Both the position numbers and the translations under genes were made by a program. Source: Caenispirillum bisanense (GTDB lineage: Bacteria; Pseudomonadota; Alphaproteobacteria; Rhodospirillales; UBA2165). From it: DNA of 37,732 bases. Below, in pieces: positions 32,107-37,732 of this stretch. The stretch spans positions 1 to 37,732 of the forward strand of contig CAMDWJ010000038.1 in NCBI GenBank assembly GCA_945877815.1. Direction: 5' to 3'. The notes under the pieces are model-generated. The model did not search any database and had not been told where the DNA came from. It saw nothing but the letters and a program-made list of their open reading frames with translations. Numbering within the stretch: position 1 is the stretch's first letter; each line of letters begins with the position of its first letter.

Positions 32107-32775
32107 ATGCCCCTTCGCCGTTTCTTATGGGTTTTGGCCCTCGCCGTCGCGCTCGCCGCCAGTTTGGCCGGGCGTAAAGCCGCCGCTGGGCCGGCAGCGC
32201 ACTTGGTCGAAAACTTCAACGCTGCCTTCATCGCCATCGTGAAAGCTGACGATCGGACGCTGCGGCCGAGCCGCTTTCAGATGCTCAACGATCGATTGAT
32301 CGAAAGCTTCAATCTTCCGGTGATGATGGAACGCGCGACGGGGCCGCGTTGGCAGACCGCCAACGAGATGGAACGCGCCCTAGTGGTCGATGCCTTCGTG
32401 CGCATGAGCATCGCGACCTACCTCTCCCGGTTCGAGAATTACTCGGGCGAATATTTTAAAACCATCGATGAAGAACGACGCGCCAACGGCGTCACGCTGG
32501 TGACGACCCACTTGGTGCGGCCGCGGAGGCTCGACGCGACCGTGACCTATGTAACGGAAAAATTCGACGATGATTGGCGGATTGTCGATGTGATCATCGG
32601 GGGCGGAATCAGTGAGCTGGCGCTCCGCAAATCTGAATTCACCCACGCACTCAACCGGGGCGGCATCCCGGAACTGAGCGCACGCCTGGACCAACAGGCA
32701 GTCAAAATCCTAGCGCAACTGCCGGCAAAGGCGCAGCGCGAGGTCGCGTCGCAAAGCCTCTCTGCAGACAACTGA
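32107..32775 (+). CDS. MlaC/HpnM-like (Ttg2) exported lipid-binding protein
   Basis: This 222-residue protein has a signal peptide (LWVLALAVALAASLAG). The MlaC fold pattern follows: LIESFNLPVMMERATGPRW (about 62-80), MERALVVDAFVRMSIATYLS, FENYSGEYFK and WRIVDVIIGGGISE. MlaC ferries phospholipids between membranes, and HpnM is a hopanoid-locus variant. No mla or hpn partner genes are nearby, so the specific pathway is open. It is a single-gene unit between the liv terminator and the manganese riboswitch. The interval 32776-32917 holds only the riboswitch promoter region. Confidence 0.88.
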   Translation: MPLRRFLWVLALAVALAASLAGRKAAAGPAAHLVENFNAAFIAIVKADDRTLRPSRFQMLNDRLIESFNLPVMMERATGPRWQTANEMERALVVDAFVRMSIATYLSRFENYSGEYFKTIDEERRANGVTLVTTHLVRPRRLDATVTYVTEKFDDDWRIVDVIIGGGISELALRKSEFTHALNRGGIPELSARLDQQAVKILAQLPAKAQREVASQSLSADN

Positions 32776-32917
32776 GCCGTCGCAGGCATCGCGCGACGAT
32801 GCATAACGAGGATCGCGATGGAGAATCAATCCCAGCCCGTTGCCCATCCGATCGCCGGACAACCCTAAGATCGGCATATCTTGTGCGGGTCAAATTTTGT
32901 GATTATTTTGTTCACGT

Positions 32918-33021
32918 CACTGGGGAGTAGCCAGCCGTCCACTCGGGACGGGCACCGCGTCAACATGCTCGGCATAACGGCCGTGGCGCGGTCGGAGCGT
33001 AGAACCGTTCAGGCGAGACCA
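32918..33021 (+). ncRNA. yybP-ykoY manganese riboswitch
   Basis: The conserved blocks occur in order. They are ggggagtagcc at 32922-32932, gtcaacatgctcggc at 32959-32973 (the UCAACAU.CUCG consensus), a variable stem with ccgtggcgcggtcgg at 32981-32995, and the closing ggcgagacc at 33012-33020. The two loops dock and bind Mn2+ in this class. It ends about 87 bases before the UPF0016 exporter start, the usual partner of this riboswitch. The remaining leader (33022-33106) contains a GC-rich segment that may form the expression platform. Confidence 0.9.
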
Positions 33022-33106
33022 ATGGCGTCGCAGCCCCGCTTTTGCCGGGCGGGCAGGTGCGATGTCATCGGAATCGCGATACGCCCGGCACTGGAGCACA
33101 CTATCA

Positions 33107-33676
33107 ATGGAAGCCTTGCTCACATCGACCGTCATCGTCGCTCTCGCCGAAATGGGCGACAAGACTCAATTGCTGGCGATCGTCTTGGCGACACGATTCC
33201 GCAAGCCCTTGCCAATCATCGCCGGCATCTTCGTCGCCACCGTCGCCAACCATTTCCTCGCGGCCCTTCTCGGCTCGCAAGTCGCCGCCTTCCTCGACGG
33301 TGAATGGTTCCGCTATCTCGTCGGGCTCTCTTTTATCGCCATGGCGATCTGGACAGTCATTCCCGACAAGTTCGACGACGCAGGCGACAAACCGGATGTG
33401 TTCGGCGCCTTTTTGACGACCTTGATCGCGTTTTTCCTGGTCGAGATGGGCGACAAAACGCAGATCGCCACCATTGCGCTCGGCGCCCGGTTTCACGAGG
33501 TCGTCGCGGTCACGATCGGTACGACCCTTGGCATGATGATTGCCAACGTTCCGGCGATTTTTTTGGGCAATGAGTTAGTGAAGCGGGTTCCGCTAAAGAT
33601 TGTCCGCTTGATCGCGGCCTTGTTGTTTTTGGTCATCGGGATATGGCTGCTCGTTCAGACAGCGGGGTTGATCTAA
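33107..33676 (+). CDS. mneA: UPF0016/Gdt1-family manganese exporter
   Basis: This 189-residue membrane protein has about six helices and the two family signatures AEMGDKTQ (E15, D18, K19) and VEMGDKTQ (E113, D116, K117), which bind the transported cation. The start at 33107 removes 15 polar codons of the longer frame, puts the first helix at the N-terminus and has TGGAG about ten bases upstream. Homologues (MneA in Vibrio, Gdt1/TMEM165) export Mn2+. The riboswitch in the leader strongly supports manganese as substrate and induction by excess Mn. Confidence 0.93.
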   Translation: MEALLTSTVIVALAEMGDKTQLLAIVLATRFRKPLPIIAGIFVATVANHFLAALLGSQVAAFLDGEWFRYLVGLSFIAMAIWTVIPDKFDDAGDKPDVFGAFLTTLIAFFLVEMGDKTQIATIALGARFHEVVAVTIGTTLGMMIANVPAIFLGNELVKRVPLKIVRLIAALLFLVIGIWLLVQTAGLI

Positions 33677-33762
33677 ATGTTACCTAGAAGCGACTGATGT
33701 ACTTAACTATAAAACCATCAACGATCCACGTCACATAATCTGGTTCAAATTCGAGGTTCACC

Positions 33763-34311
33763 ATGCCGCGCATTAAAATGCTGTCCGACAAAGCCGACCT
33801 GCCAGCCGAGCAACATGCCGAATACGACCATATCGCCACAGTGCTGCATGGCGTGCGTGGGCCGTTCCAGATTTTGCTGCACAGCCCGGGCCTGGCACAG
33901 AAGGTCATGGAGGCCGGCGCGCAAGTCCGGCTCGGCTCGACGCTGACCCAAGCCGAACGCGAACTTATCATCATCGCGGTCGCACGCGAAAAAGATGCCC
34001 GTTACGAGTGGGCCGCGCATGTCAAAACCGGCCGCTCCGTCGGCCTGCGCGAAGAGGCGATCGAAGCCGTCCGTCACCGCAAGGATGTCAACGGGCTCAC
34101 GCCCGACGAACGCGACATCGTGCTGTTCGTGCGCCAATTGTTGAAGACCAATCGGGTCGAGCAGCCGTTGTTCGAAGCGCTGCAGACGCGCAAGGGGACG
34201 CGTTGGGTCGTCGAGCTCGCCGCCACGATCGGCCAGTATCAGTATATCGCGGCCATCAATGGCGTATTCCAGGTAGAGCCGGCTGCGGACGCCGATCAAC
34301 TTCCCGTCTAG
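33763..34311 (+). CDS. Carboxymuconolactone decarboxylase/AhpD-family protein
   Basis: This 182-residue protein has the CMD core at about 55-90: STLTQAERELIIIAVAREKD, then YEWAAHVKTGRSVGL. The glutamate and histidine of EWAAH are kept, but the CxxC of true AhpD peroxidases is absent. That suggests a decarboxylase-like or unknown activity. It is cytoplasmic, stands alone and has a CGAGG about six bases before the ATG. The substrate cannot be read from the sequence. Confidence 0.88.
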   Translation: MPRIKMLSDKADLPAEQHAEYDHIATVLHGVRGPFQILLHSPGLAQKVMEAGAQVRLGSTLTQAERELIIIAVAREKDARYEWAAHVKTGRSVGLREEAIEAVRHRKDVNGLTPDERDIVLFVRQLLKTNRVEQPLFEALQTRKGTRWVVELAATIGQYQYIAAINGVFQVEPAADADQLPV

Positions 34312-34321
34312 AGACACACGA

Positions 34322-34386
34322 TTCGTTGCTTCTCTATTGTAAATTGTAGCTCCCAAACTACCTTTTATGTAGGGGCGAGCAACGAA
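34322..34386. repeat. Long-range inverted repeat in the 34312-34637 intergenic region
   Basis: The perfect nine-base arms ttcgttgct (34322-34330) and agcaacgaa (34378-34386) enclose 47 bases in an AT-richer stretch. A smaller repeat, acggat/atccgt, follows at 34421-34440. The rest of the interval to 34637 shows no convincing gene; a promoter for the downstream lipoprotein must lie near its end. The structure could be a small-RNA fold or an old element remnant. Confidence 0.4.
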
Positions 34387-34637
34387 CCCTCAAGAAAAGT
34401 CTCAGGACTAATATCGCCAAACGGATTCGAAACGATCCGTCGTGCTGAGAAGCCCATCCGCTCGTTCGCCATCACTTCGATGTCATGACCGACTGACTGC
34501 GCCGTTCATTTAGCGACGACGTCGGCAGCCGCGCGACACCTATCGCGCGCAACGGGACGGCATTTCGAAGACATGCTGAACGCGCCGCCGGCATTCGCCT
34601 TCGACGTTCGATCGCCACAACTCGTTTGGAGAACATC

Positions 34638-34880
34638 ATGAAACTCATTTCTCTATCTATCCTGGCCGCCGTTGCCCTCTTCGCATTGAGTGCCTGCGGA
34701 TCGAGCACTTCGGATCGCGCGCTTTCGGGTGCCGGTATCGGCGCGGGCGCCGGTGCGGTTGGCGGTCTTCTGCTGGGCGATCCGGTGACCGGCGCGATCG
34801 TCGGCGGCGCGCTAGGTGCCGGTGCCGGCGCGCTCACGGATGAAAACAAGATCAATCTCGGAAAGCCTGTGTGGCGTTAG
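34638..34880 (+). CDS. Small glycine-zipper lipoprotein
   Basis: This 80-residue protein has a lipoprotein signal, LISLSILAAVALFALSAC, with the cysteine near residue 20. A glycine-zipper hairpin follows (GAGIGAGAGAVGGLLLG, then GAIVGGALGAGAGAL), as in 17-kDa antigen-like surface proteins. GGAG lies about eight bases before the ATG at 34638; the start four codons earlier lacks such spacing. It is probably outer-membrane associated. Confidence 0.85.
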   Translation: MKLISLSILAAVALFALSACGSSTSDRALSGAGIGAGAGAVGGLLLGDPVTGAIVGGALGAGAGALTDENKINLGKPVWR

Positions 34881-34886
34881 TCAAAT

Positions 34887-34910
34887 CCGGCCGGCATTCA
34901 TGCCGGCCGG
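34887..34910. other. Perfect ten-base hairpin after the glycine-zipper gene
   Basis: Arms ccggccggca and tgccggccgg enclose ttca just after the stop codon. There is no T tract on either strand, so it may stabilise the 3' end or act as a factor-dependent terminator rather than a classic one. Confidence 0.5.
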
Positions 34911-35091
34911 CCGTTGCGTCGATAAAAAAGAAAGCAGCACTTCGTCATCCTTAAACAAAAATCTCTCGGAATTTTCGTCGGTACGCTGGCCGATGTGAGT
35001 GCGCTCGCCGCGTGCGATGCGATGTCGGGCCGCGACAATCTGATCGTCAGATAGACGCCGTATCCGGTGGAAGCCGGATCTAGGAAAAATT

Positions 35092-35301
35092 ATGGATATC
35101 GGTCGCTCCCTTGGCATAGCCGTTCTGATGATCGGCGTGGTCGTCCTGAGGGTCGCCTATCGCTTTTCCGGGGCACCGATGGAACAGCTCTCCAATACGC
35201 TTACCGGACGATACACCGATACGGCGATGGCCTATTTCATCGCCGGGATTGCGACGGTGTTCGGCGGCTGTCTCTTTGTGCTGTTCGGAAAACGCATCTA
35301 A
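35092..35301 (+). CDS. Small DUF3185-like two-helix membrane protein
   Basis: This 69-residue protein has hydrophobic segments LGIAVLMIGVVVLRVAY (8-24) and AMAYFIAGIATVFGGCLFVL (45-64). The connecting loop PMEQLSNTLTGRYTDT matches the serine/threonine-rich loop of DUF3185 proteins. AGGA lies seven bases before the ATG. The function of the family is unknown. It lies between an orphan lipoprotein gene and a decayed gene. Confidence 0.8.
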   Translation: MDIGRSLGIAVLMIGVVVLRVAYRFSGAPMEQLSNTLTGRYTDTAMAYFIAGIATVFGGCLFVLFGKRI

Positions 35302-35337
35302 CGCTCGCAGACAGGCGCCAAAGCGGACGCTCCTCGC

Positions 35338-35784
35338 ATGAATCGGCGGCGGTTTCTGGGCCTCGTCACAACCGCCGCCGCGATGCCGCTCCTGACATCA
35401 CGAACCATCGTCTCGGTCCAGAGCGCGACCATCCACAATGGCGCGAATCTCTAGGTTTCGGGTTATGCCGCCGCGAACGGTTTTCGCATTCTTGGCGAAG
35501 ACGGGCCGTTCCTCGCGGGGGCCAACCTTCTCACCTCGAACACCTTGTGGGACAGCCGGCTTGTCAGCGAGAGCAAGCTGATCGACGTCCAGTGCGGCGG
35601 CGAAGTCGGTCTGGCCGCGAAGCTGCTCGGCGAGGAGGCAGTCGCTACGTTGCAAGGGCCGGTGCGCGCGTTCCGCCATCGTATCATCACACCACATTAT
35701 GCCGGCAGCCTGTTCTACGACAGCAACGGCCGTTGGGTTAAGGGCTTGATCGAGCAGATCCTCGAATATGCGCTGGACAGCTAG
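35338..35784 (+). pseudogene. Decayed DUF6134-like exported protein gene with in-frame TAG
   Basis: ATG 35338 starts a Tat-like signal (MNRRRFLGLVTTAAAMPLL). An amber codon at 35452-35454 interrupts the frame at codon 39. The same frame then continues open to 35784 with VSGYAANGFRILGEDGPFLA, GEEAVATLQGPVRAFRHRI and DSNGRWVKGLIEQ. The last pieces resemble the C-terminal half of DUF6134 proteins. The usual N-terminal 70-80 residues between signal and this region also seem to be missing. A CAG-to-TAG change would explain the stop. Its end overlaps the start of the next gene by 17 bases. Confidence 0.65.
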
Positions 35785-36859
35785 ATCGCGTCCCAATGTA
35801 TGGCGGCGCGTGAGGGCAGGTTGTGGCCTGAGTTTCCTCGCCGTCGCGATCCAGGCCTGCGCGTTTCATATCGATCGTCCGAAGGTTGTCATCGGAACCG
35901 GTCGACCGAGTGGAATATACTATTCGTTCAGCGGATCCATCTGCCGGCTGGTCAATCTGGAAAGCCCCAATGACGTGCGGCGCTGCGCCGCAACGCCCGC
36001 GGTCGGTCCGGTCGCGAACGTCGATGCGCTACATAACGGCCGCGCCGATATCGCCATCGTGCCGTCCAACATGCTGGCCGACACGGTCGCGGGCGAGGGG
36101 CCGTTTGCCGCTCGTGCGCCGGAATCGGGCCTACGCGTCTTGTTCACCGGCCATGCCGACACCTTCACGATCGTGGCGCGGCGCGAGCTCGGCATCCATA
36201 GCGCGGCGGAACTGCGCGGCTGGCGGATCAACATGGGAAGCCCCGGTTCGGGCGAGCAGCTCGGCACGGCGCGTATCATGACGGCGCTTGGCGTCAGCCG
36301 GAAAGATTTCGCCGAGGTGCGAAAGCTGTCGCTCGCCGAGCAGCATCGCGCACTTTGCGCCAACGAGCTTGATGCCATCGTTTTCTCGGTCGGCCATCCG
36401 AACGGTTTGATCCAGGGCGTCATGGGAACATGCCGGGGCGTTCTCGTCGGCATCAACGGGCCTTCGATCGAAGCGATGCTGGGGCGCCATCCCGAATATG
36501 AACGCACCGTGATCCGCGGCGGCACTTATCTGGACAATCCAATCGACGTGCAGACGATCGGCGTGCGCGCCGTGGTCGTCACGACCGCGCGGTTGTCCGG
36601 CCGGAACGCCTACGAGATCACCAAATCCGTGTTCGACGATTTCCGGCGCTTGCATCCGCTCTTTGCGACGCTGTCGGTCGACGACATGGCCGATGTTGCG
36701 GTCCGCGCTCCCGTCCATTCCGGCGCCGCGCGCTATTTTCGCGAGCGCGGTTGGATGGAGTGGGGGAAAGAGAAAATGGTGCCGCCTGCAGGACTCGAAC
36801 CTGCGACCCTCGCATTACGAAAGAATAGTTCGTCTATAAACCATTATAAAACAACGTAA
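35768..36859 (+). CDS. TAXI-family TRAP solute-binding protein, 3' end running into an integration site
   Basis: The product has 363 residues with an export segment and possible lipobox ending IQAC (about residue 31). VVIGTGRPSGIYYSFSGSIC follows, the classic TAXI opening, then RADIAIVPSNMLAD and GWRINMGSPGSGEQLGTARI. TAXI proteins deliver small acids to TRAP transporters, but no membrane subunit is nearby. After the natural end of the domain (RYFRERGWMEWG, about 36766) the frame has no stop. It crosses the antisense tRNA remnant and ends in foreign DNA, so the last 27 residues are junction-derived. Confidence 0.85.
   Translation: MRWTARSRPNVWRRVRAGCGLSFLAVAIQACAFHIDRPKVVIGTGRPSGIYYSFSGSICRLVNLESPNDVRRCAATPAVGPVANVDALHNGRADIAIVPSNMLADTVAGEGPFAARAPESGLRVLFTGHADTFTIVARRELGIHSAAELRGWRINMGSPGSGEQLGTARIMTALGVSRKDFAEVRKLSLAEQHRALCANELDAIVFSVGHPNGLIQGVMGTCRGVLVGINGPSIEAMLGRHPEYERTVIRGGTYLDNPIDVQTIGVRAVVVTTARLSGRNAYEITKSVFDDFRRLHPLFATLSVDDMADVAVRAPVHSGAARYFRERGWMEWGKEKMVPPAGLEPATLALRKNSSSINHYKTT
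36777..36821 (-). tRNA. Orphan 3' half of tRNA-Thr(CGT), integration attachment site
   Basis: Reading the minus strand from 36821: anticodon loop TTCGTAA (anticodon CGT), 3' anticodon stem TGCGA, variable GGGTC, T stem GCAGG, T loop TTCGAGT, CCTGC, acceptor AGGCGGC, A and encoded CCA (36779-36777). The 5' anticodon strand should be TCGCA but reads ATTCT, and no D arm or 5' acceptor follows. The gene therefore stops exactly at the anticodon loop. This is the standard crossover region for tRNA-targeting integrases, so 36821/36822 is the left boundary of a mobile element. A complete copy should lie at the other end. Confidence 0.88.
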
Positions 36860-36915
36860 TTTTATACTATAAATCTATTTGTGAACGAGATGTGTATCAC
36901 AGATGGAGCATAAAA

Positions 36916-37611
36916 TTGTCAAAACGCGCTGTCATTTACACCAGAGTTTCGACGCAGCACCAGAACACCGAGAACCAACTCATCGCGTTGCGGCAAACGG
37001 CTGCGAACATGGGTTGGATCGTCGTAAAAGAACTCACCGATAACGGTATCTCAGGTGCGAAAGGGCGCGATGGTCGCCCTGGTTTCAATGCGCTTCACAA
37101 CATGGTCCAGCGCCGTGAGATCGAAGTAGTGATGTGCTGGGATGTATCGCGGCTTGGGCGCAGCATCCAGGATCTCGTCGCGTTTATGAATGAAGTCCAA
37201 GCCGTCGGTGTAGACCTGTTCATTCAACAACAAGCAATCAACACAGCCACACCCAGCGGTCGGATGGTATTCAGCATATTCAGCGCATTGGGCGAGTATG
37301 AAAGAGAACTGATCCGAGATCGGATAAACGCTGGATTGAATAGAGCGCGGAGCGAAGGGAAGAAGCTCGGGCGCCCCTCAATGGTTAATGACGCGCTCGT
37401 TACGTCCGTGAAGATGCTCCGTGAAGGTGGACATTCCATTCACAGCATTGCGAAGCAGCTAAAGATTGGCGTTGGAACTACGCAGAAGATATTGAAGGCT
37501 GCTGAGAACGCGTCTTGTTCCGACGAGCACGATTTGCACAAAAACCGCGATTACGCCCCCCCTCTTTACTACCATAAATATTCGGCTCCTCGACGTTTCA
37601 AGTGGATTTGA
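36916..37611 (+). CDS. Serine recombinase (resolvase/invertase type)
   Basis: This 231-residue protein starts at TTG 36916, with GGAG seven bases upstream; GTG 36892 is an alternative. The resolvase domain runs from residue 4 (RAVIYTRVSTQ, nucleophile S12) through VMCWDVSRLGRSIQDLV and FSALGEYERELIRDRINAGL. A helix-turn-helix follows at about 160-190 (GHSIHSIAKQLKIGVGTTQK). The C-terminal 35 residues (ENASCSDEHDLHKNR and on) are not typical, and the end overlaps a transposase frame, so the tail may have been altered by an insertion. Its base composition is lower in GC than the left flank, consistent with transfer. Confidence 0.9.
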   Translation: MSKRAVIYTRVSTQHQNTENQLIALRQTAANMGWIVVKELTDNGISGAKGRDGRPGFNALHNMVQRREIEVVMCWDVSRLGRSIQDLVAFMNEVQAVGVDLFIQQQAINTATPSGRMVFSIFSALGEYERELIRDRINAGLNRARSEGKKLGRPSMVNDALVTSVKMLREGGHSIHSIAKQLKIGVGTTQKILKAAENASCSDEHDLHKNRDYAPPLYYHKYSAPRRFKWI

Positions 37612-37732
37612 GGATCTCGGGCAGCGGAGCGGCTATTAGGTAGATGACGGTTATGAATGTGGCGGTTTTCCGGTAACCGCGGGCGCGAGCCCTTGCCGCC
37701 TTGAAGATGGCATTGAGGCCCTCAAGACGAGC
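37598..37732 (-). CDS. ISL3-family transposase, C-terminal end (cut by window edge)
   Basis: The minus strand is open from the window edge to a TGA at 37600-37598. It reads ARLEGLNAIFKAARARARGY, then RKTATFITVIYLIAAPLPEI and LKST. This is the highly conserved C-terminus of IS204/IS1001/IS1096/IS1165 (ISL3) transposases. Most of the gene lies beyond the window. Its last 14 bases overlap the recombinase 3' end, so the insertion-sequence terminus probably falls inside the recombinase frame. Confidence 0.8.
   Translation of the reverse strand, partial: ARLEGLNAIFKAARARARGYRKTATFITVIYLIAAPLPEILKST

Noticed and set aside
34887-34910. Classic Rho-independent terminator
   Set aside because: The stem is perfect, but neither strand has a T tract after it.
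36777-36860. A complete tRNA gene
   Set aside because: Only the half from the anticodon loop to CCA folds; the 5' anticodon stem, D arm and 5' acceptor are absent.
1-37732. CRISPR array, restriction or abortive-infection defence system
   Set aside because: No regularly spaced direct repeats and no cas, restriction or other defence gene beyond vapBC were seen.

Overview
The window looks like a piece of chromosome from a GC-rich alphaproteobacterium, probably of the Rhodospirillales/Rhizobiales type. The signs are strong GC bias in third codon positions, a GC-rich palindromic repeat of the kind dispersed in such genomes, ATGA-overlapping gene chains, a Fur-like box of alphaproteobacterial style and a yybP-ykoY manganese riboswitch. 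Taxonomy is inferred from gene content and base composition only.

Left part (1-6060): the 5' end of an acetoacetyl-CoA synthetase gene (minus strand, cut by the window edge) is preceded by a vapBC toxin-antitoxin pair, with ATGA overlaps at both junctions. A frameshifted IS481-type transposase scrap lies behind it. A plus-strand operon follows, with every junction an ATGA overlap: EamA transporter, small zincin-like metalloprotease, Lon-like ATP-dependent protease and a UspA-like protein. A GC-rich palindromic repeat (6063-6221) closes it.

6222-13400: a minus-strand chain tesA - FIST-domain protein - thpR - uracil-DNA-glycosylase-like protein diverges from a YbbA/YbbP-type ABC transporter. 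A BI-1/YccA-family membrane protein follows, with an AT-rich palindrome upstream and a strong terminator downstream.

13430-20170: a divergent J-domain protein, a DUF1223 thioredoxin-fold protein, a lipoprotein, a shrunken enolase-superfamily relic and a cytochrome c4-like dihaem protein lead into a sulfide locus. In that locus two YeeE/YedE membrane proteins are divergent from a Tat-exported sulfide:quinone oxidoreductase, with a Crp/Fnr-type box between them.

20179-26180: a minus-strand cluster encodes a Rieske oxygenase, two exported solute-binding proteins of different families and a 4,5-dihydroxyphthalate-decarboxylase-like protein, with no permease or ATPase. It looks like an aromatic-compound uptake and oxidation cluster. 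Upstream is a decayed DUF1513 gene that still has its Fur-like box and terminator.

26313-34311: a SnoaL-PNPOx fusion protein gene heads a complete branched-chain amino-acid-type ABC operon (livH, livM, livG, livF, livK). Then come an MlaC/HpnM-like protein, a manganese riboswitch with its UPF0016 Mn exporter, and a carboxymuconolactone-decarboxylase-family protein.

34312-37732: small envelope proteins, a decayed DUF6134-like gene and a TAXI-type solute-binding protein lead to a clear integration boundary. An orphan 3' half of tRNA-Thr(CGT) is followed by lower-GC DNA with a serine recombinase and the 3' end of an ISL3-family transposase. The mobile element therefore probably continues beyond the right edge. 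No CRISPR array, rRNA or complete tRNA was seen.
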